This document shows, one piece after another, positions 23,250-37,154 of a DNA stretch of 64,000 bases. Where the stretch lies: contig OW387133.1 of NCBI GenBank assembly GCA_936440205.1, forward strand, positions 65,286,374 to 65,350,373, in the 5' to 3' direction. How positions within the stretch are numbered: the first letter of the stretch is position 1; every line of letters begins with the position of its first letter. Made by a program: the position numbers and the translations under genes. This DNA comes from Lepidonotus clava. Lineage: Eukaryota > Annelida > Polychaeta > Phyllodocida > Polynoidae. The notes beneath the pieces were generated by a model, which was not told the origin of the DNA, searched no databases, and worked only from the letters and a program-made list of their open reading frames with translations.

Positions 23250-23937
23250 ACAACAGAGCTTTGAGGGCAGCGTTAGACAGGGAAAGGCGGGGCCTCTATT
23301 ATATATAGTGCCTGCTCAGATTGCAGCGCGGCGCCACAGGCAGGTAGCACGTCTTCATACCTGTGTCTATAGACCCGCCATACCCAGCCACACCTGGCAT
23401 AAGGCCTCCACCGCAGGCGAGCCCGACCTAACGGTTCTTTCCGACCAGTAAACCTCCGTCCGCGGTCGTCACGCATGGACGTTTAACTGCCACCTCCTTA
23501 GGTTCCCGTGCAAACAGCTTGCATTATTTACAAACCTTGAGGGCGGGAAGGACAACCCTCAGCCGCAGACAAGACGTTGGAATCGACCAGGACATATTGC
23601 GTAGAGGAAGAGCTGGTTTGTAGTTGAGCATTATATATACGGAAATTCATAGGTACCATAATTGCACTGGGAACACGCTGGGCCAGTAGGGGAGGAGCCA
23701 AGGCCGACCCATTCACCTGAGGCTCTGCTGGCTGATGACCTATCACTATTCCCCGCCCCTCTATTACCTGAGCGCGCGCCTGTCACCTGGCATGCGATGT
23801 CATTAAGGTTCACCAGGTCGCAGACCAAGCCCGGCCCTCCGCGGGGTTAGCAGGACGGGCAGAACCGAGCAGTGGACAGATGAACGCAGGGCGCACAGGA
23901 ATCCCTCTTCTTTACTGCCAGGAGATAATTAAGGTAT
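23250..23937. promoter_or_regulatory. GC-rich promoter-like region, possibly bidirectional
   Basis: GC-rich DNA in an AT-rich setting holds GC boxes (GGCGGGG at 23286, CCCCGCCCC at 23752) and two TATA-like runs: TTATATATAG near 23289 on the + strand and CGTATATATAATGC at 23630-23643 on the minus strand. To the right, ATG at 23879 opens 18 codons ending at a GTATGT donor (23933). To the left, a minus-strand ATG opens 20 codons before a GTTTGT donor near 23538. Both could be first exons of divergent genes, but I found no continuing exons for either. Confidence 0.3.
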
Positions 23938-26900
23938 GTTGACTTATTGTAGGGATACACTACCTTTGAATCTGTGTAACATTGCTGTGAAAAACCATGC
24001 AACACATCTGTCAAGAATTTCTAGGATAGATTGATGAGTGGATGCGTTAATACGGTATCAACCGTTTGAATCAAGGCGGAATACACATGTCAGCTGATGT
24101 GCACAGAGCATCGCAGGGTATTTTATTAGAGATAAGCCAGGCAAAAACGATATGATATAGTTTATCTCATATGTTTTGCATTATATTGTGTTAGACTTGC
24201 AGATTGCGTGTGGAATTCTGTGATACGTGTATACATTAATATGACAGGTGTTGTGGGCAGGGTGTGAGTCAGACTCGTCTGTTCCGGACAGCTCAACAGC
24301 TGCTGGTTCAAACCTATCAGCACGACAATCAACGAATGCCTCTGTCGGCAATAACCAAATGTACATTCTATGGGATGGGATTCTGGCAAACCTAGTAAGA
24401 CTTACTTGGCAATACACTGACGTATGTTTTGAGGAAATTTTAACAAAGCATTAAGCTGATTTATAAATGATCATGACATATTTCAACAAGCGATTGACAA
24501 ACTTTTCACAAACTTTTCAACGCAATATTTTCTGAACTTTAGGCTGATGCGACGATACGTAAAGATGTAACCCCCTTTCACAAGGAATATGAGCATAGGT
24601 AATCATATTATGTAGTGTTTGAGCAAGTTGTGACAATGAATTTGAATAGCATGCAATGGCCGACATAAAGGGATAGCCGCAATATACATGCAATGTCTTC
24701 TAAAGTATTGAGGTCCCTGGTACACCCGACTAACAGCATATGATATTCTTTTTGATGTCTCAAATGTTCTAACATATTTATATATCCCAGGGCAGTAGTC
24801 CACTGGCAGTTATTTAGTGGATTCCTGACCTAACTACCATTAACATTGTGCAAACCACTTGAAGATAACAACATGCACACATCACAACATGCATCATTGA
24901 AGAGTGATTTACGTATAGGGGCTATCATTTTGTCTGATATCAGACCTATGTTTACCGTCATGCGTCCCAATCTTAAAATGTAGTTTCAGGGCGGTCCACT
25001 GTATCCTTAACCAGTAGACTATAGACTAGTAGCAGACTTTCGTTATCTACGTCTCGCTATCCCAGAAAAAATAAATCCTATCTTAATTGATCCAAGGTGG
25101 ACCAAAAGGTCTATCGTTCTACTGACATTGATACTACTGATAACATTGATCAAAGGGTGTTGCTAGAATAGGGTAGACTTGGCAAGATGAGCATCGACCA
25201 ACGGGTGTCAATAATAATCAATAAAACGGGATCAATATCGCGGTCATGATTAATTGGTTTCACCTTGTATACCACCTGGGAGGGGTCCACCTTCATTTGT
25301 GGTCGACAGTCGTGATTTTGTAAAGCCGACATATACGTTAAAGATGCACGTAGAAGGGTAAGAAGGGGAGTGACATCAGTCAATTATTAGTCAGAATTGT
25401 TCAAGGAAATAGTTAGTTGCATCAGAATTACAAATAAACTGATAAATTGATTTCCCTGGGAGCGTCACATTTGTACCACAGTACCAATTATATTATGCAT
25501 TATTGTATTAGAAGGCATGCGTTCTTAGAACTGCGTTCGGATAATGCTGTCAACAAGGATTTCCTTAAAGGAAATGTGCATTGACAAAGTTCAAATAAAC
25601 GTGTTTACTAAAAGGTCGGAAGACAAACCGAGCTTCATCCTCAGAGTGTGATGCGTATCAGGTGCATGGTAAGATCAATAAGTAGAGCGCGCGGGACAAC
25701 GCAGGTATTATTCAAATTTTAAAAAACAACACTTCTTCAAGATTAAAGCCTGTGTGACAAAACGCCAAGCACATTTCTTATCATGTTTTTTTTTTTTATT
25801 TGAAACTTACATGTTCCCCGTTCAAACAACCGTTTTTATGGATTGTTAAAAACTCTTTGTTAAATTACATATGTCAAACGTGAAATAACTTTTAACGGAC
25901 CGATTTCCAAAATCGGTACAGAATTGTCCCAAAATAACATTGTGGATAATCGCCTTAAGTCAGCACGGCTACGGATCTGTTCATGTTGGGGCAAATTGTC
26001 AAAGGGAAGTTGACACTATATTGTTGATAAAACACAGAGGGCCTACACCTTTAATTTAATTAATGTGAAACAACAAATTCCAATCAGTGATGGTATATTA
26101 TTGGTTTTCATCCCCGGAAGCGGTACTTTGACAAAACGAAAAGATCCTGTCAGTTTACCGGTAAAGTAAAAACAAAATGTATGGTGTTCCTTGATTCGGT
26201 AAATAAAGCTAGATCTCCCTTACTATAGGCCTAATGAGTTTCGGCTACCTTCCCTTACTACAGTCGGAGTATACGTTTTCAGTCAATACACCTGACACGG
26301 TGCACCACTGCTGTCTGTGATGTCAAAATAATACAATAGACAGTAATCCAATCGGCTTCAAGGGCCGTGGGGTGGCCGTGCAGGGGGCATGCTGGAAGAG
26401 GATCACGGGATATAGGTTTCTGCCGATCACGGCCTGCATCCCACTGAGCATCCTGAAAGGGGAGCTTCACGAGCCCCAGTACAGCCTGGGTCAGGCTGGT
26501 TTACATACATAGGCCGAAAATTGCTCCCACTATTTCTTCTGAACACGATTGTTTCCTTTTCTTATTCAAATGAATTGAAAAACATTGTGTTCCAAAAAGG
26601 TTGCATCAATTGAATACTACATTTATCTAGTGACGCCGGGATCCCTGAGAAGAATCATAATACATGATACAGGCATGCATATATCTTATATCGGTGGTCT
26701 TTAAAAAGAGATTCTATCACGAGAATTATCTTTTTTCTCTAAAAACCGGGAAACAACAGACTGTTGCATGTAGAAGAAAGATCAATCTTTTCGGCAAATC
26801 TATAGGACGATTAATGATACTGAAATGCATCATAGTTCTTGTCTTGTACGGATTGATATCCCCATAATTAAGTTTGCTGTGTTCTTTAACCATCTGGACT

Positions 26901-29900
26901 CAAATTGTAGCACCCATTGTTACAGGTTGAATATGAAATATTACCTCGTTAATTAGACTGCTAAGGCTAAGACTCAGACTTAAGCTCATGTTCATCGAAA
27001 TAGCCAATATTAAAGTGTAGAGCACTGTATAGTATTATATTTCTTTTGGTCGATGGATGGACTATCTGCGGGACGCGACTTCCCCATTGCGCATGTTTGT
27101 GAAGGAATCTACAGCCCGCCACCATTACCATGGACTGTAACTACTACTTATGAATAGTTGATAATTGGGAAATCCCAAAGACAAACGGCATTCTTTTAAA
27201 CAATTACTGCGCACTTTATTATTTAGAGGAATTTCAACATGAAACCTTTAGGAAACATGCATGCACATGTAATGTGATCCTAGTCTAATTGTTTCAAGTG
27301 ATTCACCTGCGGTTTTCCCCACCAATGGAAGCAATCGATTTTGTCCTAGATGCAGCATAGAGGCCCATAGAGGCTAGGGAACAGAGGGTCACTCGACAAA
27401 AGCCTATAGAAACAGATGTTGAAGTTAGGGTGGAGTATCTGGAGAATCTATAGGGACCACCAGCAGTCCTGCATGGAGGTAGTTATAGAAGTTACATGCA
27501 ATCCAACAGTGGAATACAAGATTGGGCGGTGCGTGCACACGTGGTCCACAACTTTAAGTTACAGTATAGTTCTTTGATTATAACATATAACAATGAATCT
27601 GTTCCACATCCCTACGGCATCAATAAGATAGGCCTACATAAATAGATTTTGCCTAATATTGCTGTACTACAAGGACAAGTAGAACATACCATGTGGTCAA
27701 GGCAATAAAATGTGGTAAACCCTGCACATGAGTTACTGAATTATAAAAAGAAGTTGCGGCATCTGGCTGTGCTCATTGTGCTTTGGTCTCAGTTCACTGC
27801 ATACTTTTGGGGAAATGCCGTGTGTTGCGGAAGATAATGATTGCATGGAACAGAAGGGTTTGGCAATCTTCAGTTATCTATTTATATCTCAGTTTACTGT
27901 GAACGTAGTATCAAAGCCTCAACACATTGGATTAAGGGAATGTCATGCAGAAGATTTAAGTGCTGTAGGGTTCACGCGCCAAAGAAACAAACGGCTGGGT
28001 GTGAAAGAGAGGAATCGGGGGAAAATCAATCCTCATTTGGAGGTATCGATTCCTACTCATCCACATCCACCTCCACAGGTCACTTTACATGTAACACCCT
28101 ACAATTTGGGGTCAATATAGCCATGAATTAATGAGTCTCCTCATGACTGATTCAGTTTATTCTCACTATAGAGAAGCATCCTTCATTGTTGAAAAATCAC
28201 CTAATACCTATTATGAATGCCCGCACAAAAGAATATTTCAGCCATCTGACCCATAGGTGACCTTGGTTATCAGACCCATGAATACTTTACCTGATCGACC
28301 ACCAAATGCATGAGTCAGAATATTTCCAGGAAAACCCCATCCATCCCTTATTTCCTGAATGGGCAAAGAACATGCAGTAATCTCCATAAATAATTATGAT
28401 TTATTATACCTTTTAACCACAAGAGTCTGCAATGACGGTTTCTACCTTGCGATGATGGGAAAAACGGGAAATCATCCCTCGTTAACACTGACCTACCAGG
28501 TGTAATATTGACCAGCCACTCGCCTTTATTGGGAGTTGCCAGGTGACTGACCAGACCTTGGTTGGCATGGCAACAAAAGCACAACCCAGAACCAATTAAA
28601 GCCGCGGGGGTATGGAGGATGGTCTCAGGCGTATTGCCAATCGCTGCAAGTAGGGGGGTACGTCACAGGCATATTGCCAATCACTGCCCTGTAAACAGGT
28701 AGGATAGGCGCCTATCGATTACTGATTGTTCTATGGTATCCCCGACTCTGATTTCTTTACATTCGCCAACACAGGTTAGGGCATTAGTTTGGGGCAAGAT
28801 CAATATCAATCTCCCTTATGGGCCAGGGCCAGCCTTTGCACGTGCGTTATGACCATTGGACGTTGACAGCTGTGCGCTTAGCATGAAAAGTGTCGTGGGG
28901 GTGAATTACAGTCTAAGTAAATTCGTTTAAAACGCTGTTGTCTATACACCTAAAAGTTAATGTCCTTTGTCCCAGGATAGGATTATTGTGATTAAGTAGG
29001 CCTATAGGCTCATTTCCCAACAATGCATACTACACAGGCTCGTGAGCTATTCACAAGTGCTCTTCATGTAGCCTCACATCTCAACCTGCAAATCGATATA
29101 AGCTGAAGCCAATGTCAGAGATTCCTATAACTATTGGAGTACATGCCTCGTAACAAATACCGTAGTTGTAATAAACATGTGGGAACATTATTTCATTAAC
29201 GTTTGCCACGAAGGATCATTAAATCAATTTCTAATCTGCTTACATTTATGAGATACTATAATTTGAATCAAAATAAACACGTAGATTATATAAGCTAAGG
29301 GATAAACAACAGGAGATAGGGCGTGTTTAGTTAAGGCTGCAGCACTTTCCTCACCTTATTCTCATCTCAAGAATCAAATATTAAACTATCATGATATAGC
29401 TTATTTAAAACCCAATCTTTTATTGTCAATGATAATGGATCACGTTGGACACCTGTGTATTAGTACCAAGAATTAGAATAACAATTCAACAAGTATATTT
29501 CACAGAGTAATGTTTATTCAGAGTTCAATTTTTCATAGATCTACATTATAGTATTTGTACGAAATCAAGTTGCAAAAGAGCATTCATCAGTGCGATAAAG
29601 AGCTGCAGATTTACTATTTGAAAATAGCTTAATACAGGCCAATCTCTGCATGACGTCCTGATGATTATAATTATATAAAAAAAAGGGAAATGTCGAGCTA
29701 ACTTGGATGATGGGAGTAAAATCGACCATTATAATTGTACAATACCTTCTTGTCAATACCACTGACTTGAGGCTTAACTTCAGGGTATATTCCGTACTTT
29801 TCCACGCAGACGACCTTCATCTGAGACAGGGTTTCTCAGCCAGACAACCTTTAAAGATTCGATTGCAATTTGTACACAACAAAGATTTCCACTAGTACTA

Positions 29901-31070
29901 TGGTAATTTTCTACTTTTCAAAATTCTTACATGCCCCACTGTGCATAACTATTACCTTCATTTATGATTACTAAGGCGTGTCCGTGTCCTTTGTTGGACA
30001 GCTTATTCACGCTTCCATGGAACCTTTGTTTCAAAGCTTTACACATCCGTGTGACATGCACAGGAAACACTTGAAAATATAAGGGATATATGCGTAGGTG
30101 ACAAACAAAGACAATAGCATCTCGTTCCTCTCAAACAAAGCACGTATTAGAAAGACACGGAAAAAATGTTCATAATATTATCTTCCTCCAGCTGCCATTT
30201 ATGAACCAGATTGCTATTGATGACTCTAGAACATTAAGAATAGTACTGTTTTTAAAAGGTTGGAAGTTCTGTGTATGTGTATATCAATTGTCGTTTGATA
30301 TTCCAATGGTCCAAAACATGTGGTTGATGAAAGTTGAATATGATAAATTGTGTACGGTCATGGCTTGTTTCGTAACAACAGAAACAAAGTTGAAACTATG
30401 ATACGACGTAAAATATTGAACTCTGTGCCTTGCACTAACGACAGTGTTTAATGTCTATTCAGGGATACTTCAAAAGCCACAGTTCACAGAACAGAAATTT
30501 TACATCCAGAGTTATGCATTAAAAGTTAGTAACAATAGGGGGGGGGGGGTAATATATGTGCTAAATAATAAATAAGCAATTGCAATGCAGGAAGTATTGC
30601 AAATCAAACGTGTATCTGTCCAATTCGCTTATAAATACAATTACCTTCATACAAAAGTCAGTGTAAGCCTGTGAAATTCGAGAAGCTGAATGTTCTGTTA
30701 CACAAAGTGCTGCAGCAGTTGTTGCTATGATACAATTACAAAAGTGTAAGCATTGACGATTTGACCTTAGTAACAATAGTCAGACATGTTGAAAAGTGTA
30801 CACGTCTTTCTCACAATGCTACGATCTGCAGGCATGCATTTAGCTTTCCCTTGGGGTGAGGCATAGTCGTTACCAGGAACATTGCCAAAGGGCCTTCACA
30901 ACAGGTGCTTAGTGCAAAGACGGATGAAAGGTAGTTAGGGACAGCGTGGTTTGTGGGAGACTATGACATGCTAGCGTGTCCGGGTAATAGGCATTCACGT
31001 CTCGTCGACAGCTAAAATATTAGAAGAATGGAACCGCCTCTTCGCTTAATTCTGTGGGTTTTTTTTTATA
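23938..31070. other. Long AT-rich intergenic or intronic stretch
   Basis: No exon is supported. Small open frames (for example near 24248 and 27776) show no family resemblance or paired splice sites. A G-tract lies near 30539-30549, and TAGGCCTA occurs at 26226, 27629 and 28997. If the promoter-like region at 23.3-23.9 kb is real, this could be a long first intron. Confidence 0.4.
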
Positions 31071-31380
31071 GAAGCATGTGTCGTAGACCAGAAAGCTATT
31101 CAACGGTTCCCTTCAGAAAACCAATTCATAAATTGCATGGTGTTACCCCATACTTGATTGTGGTGAAGCTGGAGTAACTGCATGTGGTCCTCAGTTAAAC
31201 ATTTCCTTTAGAGTTTGTTGAAGATAGAAACATGTGTCGCAGATCATAAAGCTATTCAAAAGTTTCCTTCAGAAAACCAATTCATAAATTGCATGGTGTT
31301 ATCCCATACTTGATTGTGATGAAGCTGGAGTAACTGCATGTGGTCCTCAATTAAACATTTCCTTTAGAATTTGTTGTAGA
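31071..31380 (+). repeat. 156-base tandem duplication
   Basis: Copy 1 starts at 31071 and copy 2 at 31227. They share long stretches such as TTCAGAAAACCAATTCATAA and GAAGCTGGAGTAACTGCATG and differ at a few per cent of positions, so the duplication looks recent. Confidence 0.85.
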
Positions 31381-33077
31381 GTGTGATTTTTGTTTAATCT
31401 CAAAAAGACTAAGTCTATTCGTAAAGGCGCATTCTCCTGGCACAAACTTAACTCATTTCATTATTCATTGACTTTTGCTACCATGAAAAAGTTCACCACC
31501 TTCCTACATGTTTGGAGGCCTGTGCCAACAATCAGGCAAATCTTGACTACAGTTCATGTCTGCTGCTGTTGCGTAGATACCATAATTGGCGGTCGTGTTG
31601 GTGTTGAAGTATTGATCTGCAGTACCACCACAAGTATGCCACAGAAGCCACAGACCATTAAATGGAACGCTATCATGTCTCTACTGTTGTATGGTCTGCA
31701 TAAGCAAATGATGAGGGCGTAAAGATATAGACTTTCGTTGCATTCATAAACTGTGAGTTAGAATACGTCTTAAACATGAGGCTCGTTATATGTCTTTAAA
31801 TTAATTGTGATAGCTAAGAGACATCGCTGGAATCAAAATTTCCAAATACAAGGATGATGTAAGATGTGTTATGATTAAAATGATTCCTAACAGGAAAGAA
31901 ATAAGTATCTATCTGTGAGCATATTGCCTATGTGTTATTCTACACCTAGACCGTCTGCAACCCTCACTTTGAAAGTTGATGCTATTGAAAAATATCAATA
32001 GAGTGTCTATTATTTTGATAATCTGTTATATGAGAATACAGACGTAATGCTTCTGGGAATTGTTCATTCTTATGTAAGAGACGTCTTCATTCAATGACTA
32101 CATCACATTGAATGACGTAAACGGGCGACCTGGCTGCAGCCAGTGCACCTGCTGGTATCTCATATCAAGATGATTAGACCCATGCTCTAAGAAAGGTTGA
32201 CTTTTTCATCTTTTTACAGCCTTTTATGAAGCATATAAATAATACCATGGGAACCTTAGATTCATTTATTGGATGCCTCAGGATATAGAAGACATTATCG
32301 TCTTTCTTTTAAGTGGTTATACAACATTATAGGCCTAGTCCAATTTTTGATGATTTGATGAGCAAGAGACCTTTCATATTCCAAATTTGCACATTTACAA
32401 CCAAATCCTATAGTAAATCCCCATAGGGAATCTCTGAAATCATGAAATTTTGCACTTTTTGGCCATTTTGAATTTTTAAAGATTTAGCTGTAAAATTATC
32501 AATATACATAACAGCCACTAACATTATACATCATTGTAATCTTCAAGTAAAGACAGATATGCCTAATAAATTCATTTTAACATATCACAAACATTACATT
32601 ATTTCTATAGAGCCTCAAATCAGATTGTATGAGTTAATAGTAAAAGTTGTTTTCGTTTTTCCGAATTTGGTTCTAAATAGAATGTTTTCATTCTATGATA
32701 TGTTTTACAAAACAAGACTGGATGGATTGTCCAATTCATTCTGAATCCTATGGTATATGAAGTACTACTATAGCTTATTTACTTAGAAAGTCATGGTTGT
32801 TTGAAAAAAATGCCTTTTTCCATAACTTTTTAAGTCACCCTTTCTTGGTGCATAGGTTTTTTTTATAGTGCTTTCCCTGTAAGGATTAATATTTGAACGT
32901 TTTAATGAGTGCAATTCAGATCAGTGTACCCAGTGTCCCGTACATTGTATAGAGTTATTTATACTGTTAAACATAAACTCCTGAATTAAAAATTGAAGAA
33001 TGTATGAAACCTAAATTAGGCCTATTCTCTTGAAACCCTTTATAATGAAACTGATTCTCTCTTTTGTTGCTTTACAG
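31381..33077. other. Intergenic stretch upstream of the pseudokinase gene
   Basis: An open frame at 31390-31722 (110 codons) has no recognised domain. The rest is AT-rich. This should include the intron upstream of the pseudokinase start exon, because that exon begins at an acceptor (TTGCTTTACAG) at 33077. Confidence 0.4.
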
Positions 33078-33150
33078 ATTGATTCTCAGAAATGACCCAT
33101 GTGGATACGTACTGTCGACTCTTACAAATCTGGATTAGTCAGCTTTAGTC

Positions 33151-36100
33151 ATGTCCTCCTACTCCTCGTCCAACCTGGACGAGCCCAGTCCCGCCTGGAC
33201 AGCCTACCACCCAAAAAAAGGCATCGCATGGGCACCCAGGATGGTCCATGTGTATGACGACAAAGACGAGACTGACTCAGACCCAGAGGACAACCACCGC
33301 CACAGACCACTGCGACGGAGATCCAGTGCACTCAACCTCTCCAGCAGTCTGAGCTCGGTGTTTGGTTCCCTAACCAACTTACTGAGTACGCCAAAATTAC
33401 AGAGAAAGAACACAACGGGAAAAAAGTCCCCCGAATCACAAATGAAATCCAGATGCATGAGTGAGTCCACTCTTATTTCGAAAAACCACAATCAGGGGCG
33501 CAGCAGTCCCCATCCCAGTCTGCGACGGAACCGGAACTCCAGTTCCTGCAGCAGGACTACATCCGGTTCGCCTCAGGTGGCGTTCCGGATCAGTGACTCC
33601 AGTATGGAGAGCCTGCCAAGCATGAACTCTGATGGCACCAAGTCGTCGTCGGTGGACTCTCCGGATGGGAGCACCAAGGCAATGGATTTCTTTGATGACC
33701 ACCTGTCTGGAGGAAGTGTGGGAGGGGCAGAAGGGGGTCCTTATACCCCTCCTCCACGGTCGTCCTCCCTGGAGGCGCCCAGCTTCACCGACCTGGACCA
33801 GGACAGGAGGACGGTGCACGTCGAGGACCTGGTGTCGGGGGAAGTCGGCAATTTGATCATAGACAGGAGGTATCTCCGCACGGGGAGACTTGTCTTTAAT
33901 GGTGAGTATCATATTTGAAAAAGGGTTTTAGACGTCATGTATTCTTCATAACCAAAATTATGTTTTGCTAAGGTCTCCTCAAAATCAGAGTCCATTCGGA
34001 TTCTAGGACCTGGATACACAATACCGATAGACTCGCCCTTAATGGCGAGTACATGTACATTGTATACCAAAGAGTAGTGTTTTTGGTTTTGCAGTGCATG
34101 TTCATGTATAATAATGATTACGAGTGCGTTTGAGTTAATTATAATATATTTTTCTTGGGTACAGTGTTATCACGATATCTGAACAGTTATGTTATAAATC
34201 ATTTTTTATGTGGCACTCATGCCCGAACATTGATTAGAATGGCGCGGTTAAGGTATTTAATTATGTATGACGACGTCGATAACCTATATTGTCTAAGGTT
34301 TATTATATATGTGGGCAAGTAAAAAAGGTTATTGCATTTTTTTCTTACAGAGTTCAATAAATCTGTCTGCTGTGGATGCCTGCGGACTAAAAGTCTAAGA
34401 TATCCATCTCGTACCCGAGCTGTAACGATACATATTCACAAAGGTTAGTGTCAGGATGCTAAATAGGTATACCTACTTTTCATCCCATTTGACTCCCATT
34501 AGGAGAGAAACTCAGGGAGGATGTTAATGGTTTATACCACCATTATTCAAAAAAATATCATAGAAACAATGTCATATGCATGATGTGCCTCAATTGCATA
34601 ATAACCTATGATATCTTATGCGATGAACAAGCTTCGACAACGAGGAGGATAATTACTTTTCTGGGCCATTGTGTATCAGCATTGCACATCAGTATACCAC
34701 AGCAGCAACCAGAGGCAGAGAAAATTTCTGGAGTGTTATATATCTATGCTGATACCCAGTGGTCCTTAAAGTATTTCTTCTCCTTATTCCTATATATTTT
34801 CTATTTTGATATAAGGATTGAACAATCGTGACGCCCAGAAGAAACTCATCCAGAACGTTATATCTATGCGTCGTCTACGTCATCGTCATGTGGCTGACGT
34901 CATAGGGCTATGTATAGAGGGCTCTCCGTACACACCGGGGGGCACTGAGGTGTTAGTGGTCACAGAACGGGCCCACTTCCACCTCACACTCCGACGACTA
35001 GTAATCTGGGCCGAGGACAATAACCCACAGGTAGCCTATCAACCTACACGATATCTTCAAGCCTATTTACAAAACCGTGCCCTGCACCCAAATTTACGTA
35101 AATATTATGAATTAAAAATCCCATTCTTGTTCAGAATGGAAGTAAATGACGTAAATTGTTACACAAATTATGTTGGTGATTCCTTAGGACATGCAGTCAA
35201 AACTAAAATAATATTAATATAGGCCTATTAGTAATGTTACTAGCTGTGTGCAAATCCTGCAGTATGCATTGTATGCGAAACTAGAAACTATACTAGGCCT
35301 TTATGGATGTTTCTGTAGGCTTTGCCTTTTCCCTAACCACTTAACACGTTTGATATTTCTATCCAGTTGCTAACACCACAGATGATAACGTCATTTGGAA
35401 TACACATATGCCATGGCCTGCGCTACCTCGAAAAGCATAAGATCCTGCACACTAACCTGACAACCGCCACAGTATTGTAATTATAACTTCTAATCTGCTA
35501 ATGTTACCTAGGTTTATCCGTGTAATTTTCATAAATTACCTTTTCCCCAGCATATTAACGCGCACACATACATGTATCAATTGTTTGTTTGTGCGTGTGT
35601 GTGTGAGCGTGTGTGTATGTGTATGTGTGTGTGTGTTTATGTGTATGTGTGTGTTAATGTGTGTGTGTTTGTGTATGTTTGTGCGTGTGTCCGTGTGCGT
35701 GTGCGTGTGCGTGTGCGTGTGTCTGTGTGTAGGCCCTAGTACCACACCAGTATAATACGTAACACATAAATGCCAGCAGCATCGTTCCATATCATCGTTT
35801 TCATTGACCTACATTCAGAGAAATAATGCACTTCAACTGTAGAATTACACTTTGCATTTCCACCAGTCGCTACGAATGTTATCTCTGTCGTCCTAGGCCT
35901 ATAGAACACTGTTAAATGATCAGATTAGATAGCATAAGCGAATAAAATAAGATAGCAAGATTAATCTGCTAATGTGAAAATGGAAAATACGTATATGTAT
36001 CAAAATGTTTTCTCCTCAATTGTTGAACTTGTATGTTTTTCTGGTTTATAGGATAGACAGTCGGTGTGTGTGTAAGCTGCACGACTTGGACTTCCATTCA

Positions 36101-37154
36101 CTAGAAGACCGCAGCCTCAACACAAGATGGCTCCCCCTCGAAACCTTCCTGCAGTCCCTCTTTACCTTTAAATCCGTTGTAGTACGTATTTTTGTCATCG
36201 ATGTTTCTAATCTATGTGGTTTTTACTATAAAAGAAAAGTACATTTGATGCACTATACTGTACTCTGCTTGTTTATCAAAGGTAGGATAGTCCATTACAG
36301 TTGGCCCCGTATTGATAAATTACAATGTCATACGTAGAACTATTCGAATATAGGTCGAATATAGACAAAATCAATTGAATACGAGAATGCATACAATGAA
36401 TAACTGATGGATAAATGTGCATATATCATATCAAGAATGACAAAAACAGAATATAGAATAACACTTTTCGTTATGTTAATACATTGCTGAGTACCAGCAT
36501 TGTAGGCTAAACGTGTGCACCATCAATCAATATGACTTTTTGTTCTGTCTGCAGTGGTCGTTTGGCGTCGTTCTGTGGGAAATGGTATCTCTGTGCCAAC
36601 AGCCCTATCCCCATCTGTCCACCCTGAACGACATCATCCTCTACCTAGCTCATGGCAAGAGACTCATCCGTCCGGACAGCTGTCCAAAGAAACTGTAAGT
36701 TCAATCAATTTCGTAACCATATAGATTAAATCTAACTGAATTCATTTACGTAGCAAGACTAAAATGTTAGTCATACTTCCGTCCCTTTATTCTGCTAAAA
36801 TTTTTCCCCTTTTGGTGCAACAGGGTTGTTTCCGACACACTTAATCAATACAAAAAGATGCCCATTTTCACAACGTTTATATTTCTATGATGAACATAGC
36901 CTATGTATTCCCCAATCTTCCTAGTTATTGACCCTGCTCGTCATTTCAGATACCGTATTATGTGCCGCTGTTGGGACGAGAAATCTAGAAACAGGCCTTC
37001 ACTCGAGGACCTTATCGTCATGATGACGTCATACAAACAGACGCTGCCTCCAGGAAAACCCCCCGAGGAGGTATTCCCGGACAGAGATGATTTCTGGGAG
37101 GACAATTCCTGGATGGACGATTTAGATGGAGTGTATGACATAACAATGATGTAG
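33151..37154 (+). CDS. Receptor-tyrosine-kinase-like pseudokinase, seven coding exons
   Basis: Coding exons are 33151-33901, 34351-34443, 34816-35030, 35367-35476, 36052-36181, 36555-36694 and 36950-37154. All have GT..AG borders and agreeing phases, and they give 547 residues. ATG 33151 has an in-frame TAG upstream at 33136 in the same exon, whose 5' UTR starts after an acceptor at 33077. Residues 1-230 are Ser-rich and likely disordered, with no signal peptide. Residues about 235-515 form a tyrosine-kinase-like domain. WSFGVVLWEM, QQPYPHLS, DSCPKKLYRIMCRCW and RNRPS match receptor kinases such as INSR and PTK7. Catalytic motifs are lost: the VAIK lysine is His278, HRD is HTN (381-383) and DFG is DLD (401-403). 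The acidic tail ends DLDGVYDITMM. A scaffold or allosteric role is inferred. AATAAA at 38493 may end the mRNA. Confidence 0.85.
35591..35730 (+). repeat. Imperfect (GT)n microsatellite in a pseudokinase intron
   Basis: GT-rich dinucleotide repeats with GTAT, GTGC and GTTT interruptions run about 140 bases. The open frames across it on both strands are artefacts of the repeat. Confidence 0.95.

Noticed and set aside
31390-31722. 110-codon + strand frame
   Set aside because: No recognised domain, no splice borders that fit, and it lies beside a local duplication.
33436-33912. 158-codon open frame antisense to the pseudokinase first exon
   Set aside because: It is the reverse strand of a well-supported coding exon with no splice or family evidence of its own.
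35501-35790. Open frames of alternating Cys/Val and His/Thr
   Set aside because: Produced by the GT dinucleotide repeat on both strands.
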